Of a stretch of 64,000 nt of DNA, positions 29,058 to 36,891 are shown piece by piece; position 1 is the first letter of the stretch, and each line of letters opens with the position of its first letter. The notes under the pieces were generated by a model, which did no database searches, was not told the DNA's origin, and saw nothing but the letters and a program-made list of their open reading frames with translations. The DNA comes from Synechococcus elongatus PCC 11801 (GTDB lineage: Bacteria; Cyanobacteriota; Cyanobacteriia; Synechococcales; Synechococcaceae): the NCBI RefSeq assembly GCF_003846445.2, contig NZ_CP030139.2:62001-126000 (forward strand). The letters run 5' to 3'. Made by a program: the position numbers and the translations under genes.

Positions 29058-29179
29058 GCTATGGAAAATCTGCGATCGCTCTAATTCAGCAGCACTGGTA
29101 AATGACTGTTGAAGCGGTTCCAGCCAATCCTTGATCGGCGTTAGATGTGATGGACATCCTGTTACGATCGCGGCTTTTC

Positions 29180-29209
29180 AAAATAAATGAGGGAAGCAAT
29201 GCCTCCCTC
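29180..29209 (-). terminator. Probable terminator downstream of the crtH-cluster membrane protein
   Basis: GAGGGA (29189-29194) and TCCCTC (29204-29209) with inner GC/GC pairs form a stem; on the minus strand it is followed by CATTTATTTTG. It lies about 130 bases after the stop at 29340. Confidence 0.45.
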
Positions 29210-29339
29210 TTCCACTTCCTCGCTGTTCGGCTTAGAGCCTATCTGGAGCTTTTAGACGGCTGGCTTGCGCCAAGGTTCCCGAAGTTTCCAAAAAAATTTG
29301 AGCCATTTTTGAGAGCTGCCATCTCCCTCCGATCGCCCG

Positions 29340-29939
29340 TCAGCCCAACTGTGCTGAGGCTGAGAGGGAACTGGCGATCACGTCAGCAAAATCAGGCATC
29401 GCGACCCAAACTACCCAAGCATCAATCAGTAACAGCAGCAGCGTCAGTACCAACAGGATCAAGTACATCCAAGGCTGAGAGAGAGGTCGAACATCGCGCA
29501 TATCAATCGTGGTTCGCGCTTGCAGAATTCGAGTTAGCTCCGCAAAGCCAGCGATCCGCATTGGCAGGAGATAGCCCTGACCTTGGCGATCGATGAGGTA
29601 ATAGACCAGTCCGCCTTGCCCCGTCGATCGCGGTTGAATACGGGCGATCGCATCCCACGGCAGTTGCCACTGTCGCCGCAGAAACCAACGGCACCAAGCC
29701 GGATAGCGAACTTGAATTCCCTCGGGGCTGATTTCCACTTGCTCACTTAGCGCGGCATAGACCAAGACGAACCCGATCGCCAGACCAACTTTTAGCAATT
29801 GCGGTGAAATAGGTGCAGCCGTGACTTCTGCCAGACTGGCCAAGGGACTGGTCAAGGCGAGATAGAGCAGAAGCAGGGTGACGCGAATCAGGGGTGAAAT
29901 GCGATAAATGCGCTGCTCTGGCAAGGCATCAGTCGTCAT
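29340..29939 (-). CDS. Membrane protein of unknown function downstream of crtH
   Basis: 199-residue protein with two hydrophobic segments at about residues 20-65, a middle soluble domain (VEISPEGIQVRYPAWCRWFLRRQ onward, PH-like in look), and a long C-terminal membrane helix around PWMYLILLVLTLLLLLIDAWVV. I do not recognise a named family. The ATG at 29939 overlaps the stop of the preceding small gene by 11 bases, arguing for coupling with it and with crtH. Confidence 0.65.
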   Translation of the reverse strand: MTTDALPEQRIYRISPLIRVTLLLLYLALTSPLASLAEVTAAPISPQLLKVGLAIGFVLVYAALSEQVEISPEGIQVRYPAWCRWFLRRQWQLPWDAIARIQPRSTGQGGLVYYLIDRQGQGYLLPMRIAGFAELTRILQARTTIDMRDVRPLSQPWMYLILLVLTLLLLLIDAWVVWVAMPDFADVIASSLSASAQLG

Positions 29940-30165
29940 GCGGTTTCCCTCCTCCAAAGACTTCCGCTTCGCGCCCAACCCACCATTCGCCTAAATCCAT
30001 CAGGGCTTGGTGTAATTCTGCGATCGCGGCTTCGTAGGCTGCAGGTTCCATGCGATCGCGATTGTCTTGCAGCTTTTTCAGACGCAACTGCAACAACAAC
30101 CAAGGTTTGCTGACTCCCTCAGTTGCACTGATGTAGCGTCCTAGCGCATCACTGTCTAAATCCAT
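29929..30165 (-). CDS. Small helical protein between crtH and a membrane protein
   Basis: 78-residue soluble protein, mostly predicted helix, starting MDLDSDALGRYISATEGVSK with a basic heptad-like middle (LRLKKLQDNRDRMEPAAYEA). Family not recognised. It starts four bases after the crtH stop and overlaps the next gene, so it is the middle of a three-gene operon. The alternative longer start lies inside crtH and is less likely. Confidence 0.6.
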   Translation of the reverse strand: MDLDSDALGRYISATEGVSKPWLLLQLRLKKLQDNRDRMEPAAYEAAIAELHQALMDLGEWWVGREAEVFGGGKPHDD

Positions 30166-30169
30166 CGCC

Positions 30170-31684
30170 TTAGACCAAACCCAAGTCAGCGGCGACACGG
30201 TGGCCGCAGGCATAGCCCGAGAAAGCCACAGCGTTTAGTCCTTGACCTGGGAAGGTGCTATCTCCAACGCAGTAAAGACCGGGAATTGCAGTGCGATTGA
30301 AGGGCATCCCCAGCAGACCGGCCAACTTACGGCGCGGAATCGGTCCGTAGGTGCCGTTTTGCCGACCCAAAAAGCGGCGATGGGTGCGGGGCGTACCCAC
30401 TTCTTGATAGTCGATCGCGCCACTGAGTCCGGGGAAGATCGCTTCCAAGCGCTGAATCAGTTGTGCGGCCGCTGCTGCCTTGCGATCGCGATATTCACTA
30501 GGACTGAGGTTGTCCCATTCACCCAGCCAGCTGGGCGTGAAGGTATGGATGATATGGCGATCAGGCGGTGCGAGGGATGGGTCGAGCAGGGTTGGGATCG
30601 AGACAAAGATCGTGCCTTGCTCTGCTTCTAATTCCTCCCAGTTCTCCAGCAGGATGTGGTGGCATTCCGTACCGGCTGGCAGCAGATCAGCTTTCACCCC
30701 GAGATGAAGACTGAGGAAACTGGGCGATTGCCGATAGCGTTGTTGCCAGCGCTGTTCCTTAGCGGGCTCTTGTTGTGGCGGCAGCAGTTCGCCGAAAGTA
30801 TTCCAACGGGTGGCATTGGAGACAATCCGCTTGGCGTAGAGTTTTTCACCATCCGCTAATTCCACGCCGATCGCTCGTCCGTTCTCGATCAAAATGCGGG
30901 TGACACGGGATTTGTAGCGAATCGCGCCGCCCTTGGCTTCCAGACCTTCCACCAGTTTTTCGGCAATGCGACCGACACCACCCTTGGGATAGTTGATACC
31001 GCCGTAGTGGCGATCGCTGAAGACCATACCGGCATTGATCATCGGCGTCATCGTCGCGGGCACCACCGACCAGCAGTAGCACTCCATATCGATGAACTTC
31101 AGCAGCTCTGGGTTTTGAATGTAGCGCCGCGCAATATCGCCGACATTCTGGGGCAGATATTTGACCAAGCCCAAGCAGGCCAGTGGATGCTGCAGGAAGA
31201 CATTGAACAGATACTTTGGTTCTTCCAGCGAGAGCAGCGGCATGGCATTCAAGCAGTTGAAGACCTGCCAGCACTCGTCGTAAAAACGGCGAATCCCCTC
31301 CGCCTCTTCAGGGAACTGGGCGATCAGTTCTTTCAGGAATGCCTCGTAGTCACGATGGACCTTGAGGTCGAGATTGTTGGGTAGGTGGTAGTGAATTTGG
31401 ACGGGATCGGGCACGGTCTCGATCGTCTGCCCCACATCTGCCAAGGCGCGAGTCAGCAAATTCGTCGTGCCGCGATCGCCAAAACCAAAAATCATCGAGG
31501 CGCCAACATCAAAGCGATAGCCGTGCCGCTCGAATGACCCCGCACTGCCGCCCGGAATCAAATAGCGCTCTAGCACCAAAACCTTTGCCCCTTTGGCTGC
31601 GAGCTGGGTTGCCGTCACAAGTCCGCCAATGCCCGAGCCAATCACGATGGCATCGTAGGCGGGGGCAGCGATCGCAGCAGTCAT
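30170..31684 (-). CDS. crtH: Carotenoid (prolycopene) isomerase CrtH
   Basis: 504-residue FAD-dependent isomerase that converts poly-cis to all-trans lycopene in carotenoid synthesis, membrane-associated. The dinucleotide-binding motif is [23 protein letters not shown], then the CRTISO-type [21 protein letters not shown], and the C-terminal [22 protein letters not shown]. The ATG at 31684 fits the family start; the longer frame adds 39 unrelated residues. Isomerase rather than desaturase is favoured by length and the C-terminal motif. Confidence 0.9.
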   Translation of the reverse strand: MTAAIAAPAYDAIVIGSGIGGLVTATQLAAKGAKVLVLERYLIPGGSAGSFERHGYRFDVGASMIFGFGDRGTTNLLTRALADVGQTIETVPDPVQIHYHLPNNLDLKVHRDYEAFLKELIAQFPEEAEGIRRFYDECWQVFNCLNAMPLLSLEEPKYLFNVFLQHPLACLGLVKYLPQNVGDIARRYIQNPELLKFIDMECYCWSVVPATMTPMINAGMVFSDRHYGGINYPKGGVGRIAEKLVEGLEAKGGAIRYKSRVTRILIENGRAIGVELADGEKLYAKRIVSNATRWNTFGELLPPQQEPAKEQRWQQRYRQSPSFLSLHLGVKADLLPAGTECHHILLENWEELEAEQGTIFVSIPTLLDPSLAPPDRHIIHTFTPSWLGEWDNLSPSEYRDRKAAAAAQLIQRLEAIFPGLSGAIDYQEVGTPRTHRRFLGRQNGTYGPIPRRKLAGLLGMPFNRTAIPGLYCVGDSTFPGQGLNAVAFSGYACGHRVAADLGLV

Positions 31685-32084
31685 AGCGGGTGTCAAACAG
31701 GTTCGACTTCTGAGTGTAGCCCGCTCAGCCGTGGGCCCTTCGCAGAAAAAAGGGCGACCCACCGCCGCCCCAAATGCCGATCCCGTTTGGCTGAGTGCCA
31801 AAGAGGAGAAGAGAACACGTCGCTCACTACTCTACAGCTGAACATTATTTAATGCAACTATTTCTCAATAAACTCAGGGCGAGTGGGTAGGTCGCTCTGG
31901 CTGCGCCGGCGGTTCAGAACGAGTGAGCAGATAGGCCTAAGTGAGATGTGAGAAAACGCGATCGCAGGAGCATCCGCAGCCTGTAGTCAGCGATCGCCTG
32001 TGAGTGATAGCAATAGGCTACTGCAAATTAGTTGTGTTAGTTGCAATGGTGCAAGTTGAGCCGTGGTCTGCGTAGTGGGGTGTC
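31685..32084. other. 400-base intergenic region upstream of crtH
   Basis: Contains the crtH promoter region on the minus strand and the 3' flank of the Wzt-like gene. HIP1 sites occur, but I see no open frame with coding character, RNA gene or clear terminator. Confidence 0.4.
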
Positions 32085-33362
32085 TCAGCTGGTTGGATCG
32101 ATCGTTAGGAAGGAGCGAGAGGGAGTTGTGTCAGATTGCCAGATAACTTCAGCGCCAAGGTCGATCACCCCCTCGCAGAAGCGATCGTTGACCACTTCAA
32201 AAACGAGGGCTTCATCAATCCAGTCGTAGACTTCGCAATCCTCACTGGTGATGGCGATGCTGATTGTGTATACCCCGGCATTCAGTTGATTGCGCCAGTG
32301 AAAGCTCAATTCAGGGCAACTGCCTGCGGCCAAAGCCTTGGGGCGTTTCTCCAGCTGCAGGTTGTTGGTGCCATAGATCACAACCCCGTAGAGATTGCGG
32401 ATCGACAAGCCAATGAGTGCGTCTGGTAAATCTTGGTGAATTTGCAGCTGGAAGGCCAGCGTGAGGTCGCCACCTTGGATGACCTTGCCAGCTTGCAATC
32501 CGGATCCGCTGAGCCAAGCGCGGGTGATAGTGGCACGCCCATTGCCATGGCGGTTGGGGTGATAGGCCTGAAGTGTGTAGCAGAGACCTGCTTGCTGGGT
32601 CTCTTTCGCGAGGGGGCGATAGTCATCGCGATCTTCTAAACCGAGCAACTGGTTGTAATGATTGAGCACCCAATTCGGGTTGCCTTGCTCCAGAATCCGT
32701 CCGCATTCCAGCAGAACCGCTTCATCGCAGAGCATGCGCACGGCATTGGCATCATGGGAGACAAAAAGAATGGTGGTTCCTTTCTCCTTGAGTTCACGAA
32801 TCCGCTTCATGCAGCGGGCCTGAAAACGAGCATCGCCGACTGCTAAAGCCTCATCGACAATCAGTAACTCAGGGTCGAGGTGAGCCACAACCGAGAAAGC
32901 CAGCCGCACCATCATGCCGCTGGAGTAGGTCTTGACTGGCTGGTCCAAAAAGTCGCCAATTTCTGCGAAAGCCACAATCTCAGCAAAGCGATCGCGAATT
33001 TCCTGGGGGGTTAGACCCAAGAGCTGCCCATTGAAGAAAACATTCTGGCGACCGGTGAATTCTGGATTGAAGCCGCTACCAAGCTCCAGGAGGGCGGCCA
33101 CTCGGCCTCGCACTTGCACACGACCACGACTGGGCGTGAGGGTGCCTGCCACGATTTGCAGTAGGGTACTTTTGCCAGCGCCGTTACGTCCGACAAGGCC
33201 GACGGTTCGACCGGGTGCCACTTGTAGACTGACATCCTCGAGGGCTTGAAAGGTCTGCACCCGTGATTTGCGAGGAAAGAGCAGCTCCCAGAGGCGATCG
33301 CGAGGGTGAGCATAGCGTTGGAAGCACTTACTCACGGCTTCCAATTCCAGCACAGGATCCAT
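32085..33362 (-). CDS. Wzt-type ABC transporter ATPase (polysaccharide export), orphan
   Basis: 425-residue protein. The ABC domain has Walker A GRNGAGKST near residues 61-69, signature TYSSGMMVRLAF, Walker B LLIVDEALAVGD and an H-loop in VSHDANAV. The C-terminal 150 residues form a Wzt_C-like carbohydrate-binding beta domain (about residues 270-425). Wzt energises export of O-antigen or teichoic-type glycans with a Wzm permease, which is not adjacent here. The ATG at 33362 is preferred to a GTG six codons earlier. Confidence 0.88.
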   Translation of the reverse strand: MDPVLELEAVSKCFQRYAHPRDRLWELLFPRKSRVQTFQALEDVSLQVAPGRTVGLVGRNGAGKSTLLQIVAGTLTPSRGRVQVRGRVAALLELGSGFNPEFTGRQNVFFNGQLLGLTPQEIRDRFAEIVAFAEIGDFLDQPVKTYSSGMMVRLAFSVVAHLDPELLIVDEALAVGDARFQARCMKRIRELKEKGTTILFVSHDANAVRMLCDEAVLLECGRILEQGNPNWVLNHYNQLLGLEDRDDYRPLAKETQQAGLCYTLQAYHPNRHGNGRATITRAWLSGSGLQAGKVIQGGDLTLAFQLQIHQDLPDALIGLSIRNLYGVVIYGTNNLQLEKRPKALAAGSCPELSFHWRNQLNAGVYTISIAITSEDCEVYDWIDEALVFEVVNDRFCEGVIDLGAEVIWQSDTTPSRSFLTIDPTS

Positions 33363-33612
33363 AGGGGTGTCGCCTGTCACTCACCAACCAGTTGTGGGCT
33401 TGAGTTTACCGCGATCGCTTCTCCTTCCTGGGATAGAGAGTGAAGTGGGCGATCGCGTGGATGCTACTTTGCCGGTTGAGAGCAGCGAGTGGATTGACAC
33501 TTTGGCTCAGCCCATCAACGATCGTGCATACCGTGTCTTTGGCTCAGGCCAAGACTGGATTTCCTGTGCTGAGTCGGCTCCAAAGTGTCACTCAGCGATC
33601 GCAGCAGTTGGC

Positions 33613-34308
33613 ATGGCAGACTCCTCGACCCTTCAGCAACACCCGCTCTTTGCGGATCTCTCAGCAGAACAACTAACTCGGTTGACCCAAACCAGCCGAT
33701 CGCGCCACTATCCTGCGGGGCAGGCCGTGCTGTTAGAGCATGACTGGAGCGATGGCTATTACCTCATTACGGCCGGTGTGGCCAAGGTGGCGATCGCTAG
33801 TTCAGGCGGTGCTGAAGTGATTGTTGGGTTGCTCGGGGCTGGAGAACTTTTCGGGGAACTGCGGGCTCTGGGGTTTGAGAGTCGGACGGCGGATGTCACC
33901 GCCCTCACCCCGCTGCAGGTGATCCATCTCCAATCGATGCCCCTCGCACAAGCCTTACAGGTGGAGCCGCAATTGGGCCTGCGCTTGGCCCAAGGGCTGG
34001 CGCGGCGTCTCTTGGAAACTAACCGTCGCTTCGTCTATCGCAGCGAAGACGCGACCGCCCGCATCGTTGAGGCGCTTGACTGCCTAGCTCAAAAAGCCGC
34101 GCTGCCGCAGCTGACCTCGGCGTGGCAACCTGTCCCGGCGATTAATGTCAGCATTCTGGGCAGTTTGGCAGGCATGGCTCGGGAAACCGCCTCTCGCGAG
34201 TTGAGTGCACTCGAAAAGCGCGGCCTCCTCGATCGCATGTCCGATCCTTGGCAACTCTCGGTGCAAACCTTGATTCGCTATGGCCTACGCGCTGCGGTCA
34301 ACCCCTAG
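33613..34308 (+). CDS. Crp/Fnr-family transcriptional regulator
   Basis: 231-residue regulator: an N-terminal cyclic-nucleotide-like sensor barrel (HYPAGQAVLLEHDWSDGYYLI, then GAGELFGELRALG) and a C-terminal winged HTH with SLAGMARETASRELSALEKRGLL as recognition region. It is not NtcA itself by sequence feel; the effector pocket does not show the exact cAMP signature. The ATG at 33613 was chosen because the first 82 residues of the open frame show no domain. It lies next to the nitrate regulators, which may be coincidental. Confidence 0.8.
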   Translation: MADSSTLQQHPLFADLSAEQLTRLTQTSRSRHYPAGQAVLLEHDWSDGYYLITAGVAKVAIASSGGAEVIVGLLGAGELFGELRALGFESRTADVTALTPLQVIHLQSMPLAQALQVEPQLGLRLAQGLARRLLETNRRFVYRSEDATARIVEALDCLAQKAALPQLTSAWQPVPAINVSILGSLAGMARETASRELSALEKRGLLDRMSDPWQLSVQTLIRYGLRAAVNP

Positions 34309-34465
34309 CGAGTAATGAGCACGCTGGTCCGGCGATCGCCGGCGTCAGACTGGATGCCCTGTGATCAATCTCACAATTGCTGCTGATCCAGCGCACAGTA
34401 ACTCCGCGATCGCGGCTGCAGTCTAGGAAGCATCAGCACTCAGCAGGATTGATCTGCTCCCGATC

Positions 34466-34618
34466 ATGGCTGCACCCACTCCTATCACTCGGACAGCACT
34501 GTGGCTCAATAGCGGTCTTTGCACAATTGGTCTGTTGTTGTTCTCGCAGTTAATGACGCCGACGCCATCACTCCCAACCGCACCCGCCTCACCGATTGCC
34601 CAGCGACTTGCTCCCTAA
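34466..34618 (+). CDS. Putative 50-residue single-span membrane protein
   Basis: Open frame MAAPTPITRTALWLNSGLCT continuing through a hydrophobic span (about residues 13-31) to a Pro/Thr-rich tail ending IAQRLAP. The composition looks like a real small membrane protein, but there is no clear ribosome site and I know no homolog. It is convergent with ntcB. Confidence 0.35.
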   Translation: MAAPTPITRTALWLNSGLCTIGLLLFSQLMTPTPSLPTAPASPIAQRLAP

Positions 34619-34636
34619 CCCGTGGCAGCCTTGAAA

Positions 34637-35566
34637 TTAGAACAACTGACTCACTGCTTTGAGATCGGCTAACTCAGCAGTCATGGCTTCGCGGCAGAGC
34701 TGCCGAAAATGGCGAACGGGGGGCAGACTCAGATGATCTTCTGGAATCACGAGCTTGATCCGCCGACTCAGACGGGGCTCTGTCGTGGGGCGAATCACTA
34801 ACCGTGGATCATGGCGGGCATCGACCAAGGCAGCTTGCGGTAATAGCGCCAGCCAGTAGCCTTCTCGCACAACGCCACGAAAGCTGTCGAGCGAGTTAAG
34901 TTCCAGACAGCTATTGAGCTCTAGCCCCAAGTCTCGAAAACGTTGCTCTACCAAGCGCTGCATGCCATAGCCATCTTTGAACACGACTTGGGGAACTTGG
35001 CTGAGCTGCTCCCAAGCGATCGCTTTTTGGGCGGCGAGGGGATGATCTGCTGCCAGCAGCACCTGCACCTCTTCTTCTAGCAGCAGATCGACCACCAGTC
35101 CTGAACCCGTGGTCATGCTGGGGGAGTCCATGACGATTGCCAGATCAATCAGGCCGTCGCGCAACACCTTGAGGGCGCGATCGCTGCCGAGAGTGCTGAC
35201 CCGCAGACGGATGGAGGGCCACTGCTGTTGAAACCGATTGAGGACAGCTGGCAAATAGCAGCCGCCAATGGAGTCGGCGATCGCCATGCACAATTCAGTT
35301 TGGCGGCCGCTCAACAGCTCATCAATTTCGGCGCAAGCGGTTTGCCACTCCTGACAAATGCGGCGTAGACGCGGCAGCAGCCGCTCACCAGCTGCCGTCA
35401 ACTTCATCCGTCCTTGCCGCCGGAATAGGGCAATTCCCAGTTCATCCTCAAGCCCCTTGACTTGGCGACTGATTGTCGATTGGTTGCAGCCAACCTTTTG
35501 GGCTGCTTCTTGAAAACTGCCGGTTTCGGCAACTCGCAGCGCGGCTTGTAGCTGTTCTAGGCGCAT
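34637..35566 (-). CDS. ntcB: LysR-family nitrate-assimilation activator NtcB
   Basis: 309-residue LysR regulator: an N-terminal winged HTH (MRLEQLQAALRVAETGSFQEAA, GCNQSTISRQVKGLEDELG) and an effector domain (about 90-300). In S. elongatus NtcB activates the nirA operon in response to nitrite. Identity rests on family plus position: it follows nirB, divergent from nirA. The ATG at 35566 overlaps the end of nirB by 10 bases, so it depends on nirB translation. Confidence 0.92.
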   Translation of the reverse strand: MRLEQLQAALRVAETGSFQEAAQKVGCNQSTISRQVKGLEDELGIALFRRQGRMKLTAAGERLLPRLRRICQEWQTACAEIDELLSGRQTELCMAIADSIGGCYLPAVLNRFQQQWPSIRLRVSTLGSDRALKVLRDGLIDLAIVMDSPSMTTGSGLVVDLLLEEEVQVLLAADHPLAAQKAIAWEQLSQVPQVVFKDGYGMQRLVEQRFRDLGLELNSCLELNSLDSFRGVVREGYWLALLPQAALVDARHDPRLVIRPTTEPRLSRRIKLVIPEDHLSLPPVRHFRQLCREAMTAELADLKAVSQLF

Positions 35567-36606
35567 GGCGACTGCTCCCACTCCTGAATCAGCGATCGCA
35601 CGCCGGTCTGCAGGGCTCGAGAGGTCGGGAGATTGAGGAGCGATCGCAGTTGCGAGAGGGCAGTACGGTCATCCAGCTGCTTGAGACTGTAGAGACCATC
35701 CATCGGACAGGGACACTGCGGCAACCAGCGCAGTAACAACAAGGTCGCTGCCTGTTTGTGGGGGTGCTGCCCCAGCGATCGCAGGCAGGCTTGCCAGTCT
35801 GGGACAGTCCAGGCAGTCGTTGAGAGGCGGGCCAGCGCCGTCAGAGTTTCAGTCGTGCCAGCATCCGCGAGCGCAGCGAGGGCAGCGGCACGGCCCCGAC
35901 TCGACTGGGTGGCGATCATCGCCAAACTATTCCAAGCGTCGGAGTTGGCGATCGCAGCAATACTCCAAACGGCTACTCGCACGACCTCTGGATCAGGATC
36001 CCAAGCCCCTGCCCTCAAAACAGCCAACCGTTCAGCCTCTGTGAATTGATCCGAGAAGCGCACTGACTCAAGGGCTGCACGACGAACGAGCGGCTCAGGA
36101 TCTTGGCACAGCTGTTCGAGTCTGGGGCGACTATGGGAGTGGCTAGCTGATCCCAGCGCCGTCGCCGCCAGCGATCGCCATTGCGGATCGGGATCGCTAC
36201 TAAAATTCTGAAGCAGCTGTTGGATCGCCGGATCAGGGTGACTGGCTAGCGCTGGCAGCAGCCAAGGTCGCTCTTCAGGATCCTCTAAGGCCGCTTGGAT
36301 AGAGTCGGTGGCGATCGCTCCTTGCGCTAACCAAGCCCTATAGATTTCTGTTTTGACTAAGCCATCACGACACAACCCTTGCAGGGTGCGCAGAACGGCT
36401 GGAATGCGATCGTGTTGCCACAAACGACAGAGATAGGCCACCAGCCATTGCGTTTGCCAATCATCAGGATTGCTTTGGCAACGGTCGAGACCGTCTTCTA
36501 AGACCCGAATATCAAGGCTTTTGGCGAGTTGCTGCACCTGTCGCCAGCAGTGCTCGAAATCACCGACGGGCCAGCCAGCGCTTTCTGCAAATGTTGCATC
36601 AATCAT
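35557..36606 (-). CDS. nirB: NirB, HEAT-repeat protein needed for full nitrite reductase activity
   Basis: 349-residue protein with repeated helical pairs of HEAT type, for example DPDPQWRSLAATALGSASH, DPEPLVRRAALESV and DPDPEVVRVAVWSIAAIA. This cyanobacterial NirB is unrelated to the E. coli nitrite reductase subunit; in S. elongatus it was reported to be required for maximal nitrite reductase activity. The ATG at 36606 is preferred over a TTG two codons upstream. It is the first gene of nirB-ntcB, divergent from nirA. Confidence 0.88.
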   Translation of the reverse strand: MIDATFAESAGWPVGDFEHCWRQVQQLAKSLDIRVLEDGLDRCQSNPDDWQTQWLVAYLCRLWQHDRIPAVLRTLQGLCRDGLVKTEIYRAWLAQGAIATDSIQAALEDPEERPWLLPALASHPDPAIQQLLQNFSSDPDPQWRSLAATALGSASHSHSRPRLEQLCQDPEPLVRRAALESVRFSDQFTEAERLAVLRAGAWDPDPEVVRVAVWSIAAIANSDAWNSLAMIATQSSRGRAAALAALADAGTTETLTALARLSTTAWTVPDWQACLRSLGQHPHKQAATLLLLRWLPQCPCPMDGLYSLKQLDDRTALSQLRSLLNLPTSRALQTGVRSLIQEWEQSPCA

Positions 36607-36673
36607 GTGCAATCAACACAGGTCAAAAACCATGCTAACGGCTCTACCTAAGCGAGGTTTGGGTACTGAACTT

Positions 36674-36687
36674 GTAGCAATTGCTAC
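36674..36687. promoter_or_regulatory. NtcA-type site 1 (near nirB)
   Basis: GTAGCAATTGCTAC is a perfect, fully symmetric GTA-N8-TAC site 68 bases upstream of the nirB ATG. NtcA activates under nitrogen limitation. Position suggests control of nirB-ntcB. Confidence 0.8.
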
Positions 36688-36715
36688 TAAAAATAGCGAT
36701 CGCTGCCTCAATACC

Positions 36716-36746
36716 TACTCTTTGCCTGCGTTATGGGCAAAGAGTA
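36716..36746. repeat. 11-bp inverted repeat abutting NtcA site 2
   Basis: TACTCTTTGCC (36716-36726) and GGCAAAGAGTA (36736-36746) are perfect arms around 9 bases. The last three bases of the right arm are the GTA of NtcA site 2, so the repeat and the NtcA site overlap. Confidence 0.6.
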
Positions 36747-36757
36747 GCAGTTGTTAC
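36744..36757 (+). promoter_or_regulatory. NtcA-type site 2 (nirA promoter)
   Basis: GTAGCAGTTGTTAC fits GTA-N8-TAC and lies 134 bases before the nirA ATG. It is well placed as the activator site of the nirA operon promoter. Confidence 0.8.
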
Positions 36758-36783
36758 TTAATGTTCTTCCTGCGCAAACTTCT

Positions 36784-36796
36784 TGCAAGATTTGCA
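36784..36796 (+). promoter_or_regulatory. TGCA-N5-TGCA element, candidate NtcB site
   Basis: TGCAAGATTTGCA is a TGCA direct pair (also an inverted repeat, since TGCA is self-complementary) spaced by five bases, 26 bases past NtcA site 2. From memory this resembles the LysR-type element tied to NtcB-dependent nitrite response; not verified here. Confidence 0.45.
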
Positions 36797-36812
36797 TGTC
36801 CCGAAGAAAGTT

Positions 36813-36826
36813 GTAGTTTCTGTTAC
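36813..36826 (+). promoter_or_regulatory. NtcA-type site 3 (nirA leader)
   Basis: GTAGTTTCTGTTAC also fits GTA-N8-TAC exactly and is only 65 bases before the nirA ATG. If transcription starts from site 2, this copy falls in or next to the leader and could repress or do nothing. Confidence 0.45.
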
Positions 36827-36891
36827 CAATCGAGCTAGAGATTCTGCCTAATCTGCCGAACATGCAAGCTGCTTGATAGGCAGATGAATCC

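Noticed and set aside
29147-29596. Plus-strand frame of 149 residues
   Set aside because: Its 3' half is antisense to the membrane protein at 29340-29939 and the N-terminal half covers a terminator-like hairpin; composition is not protein-like.
33367-33612. N-terminal extension of the Crp-family regulator
   Set aside because: 82 residues without domain or conservation pattern, starting with a GTG; the ATG at 33613 directly precedes the sensor domain.
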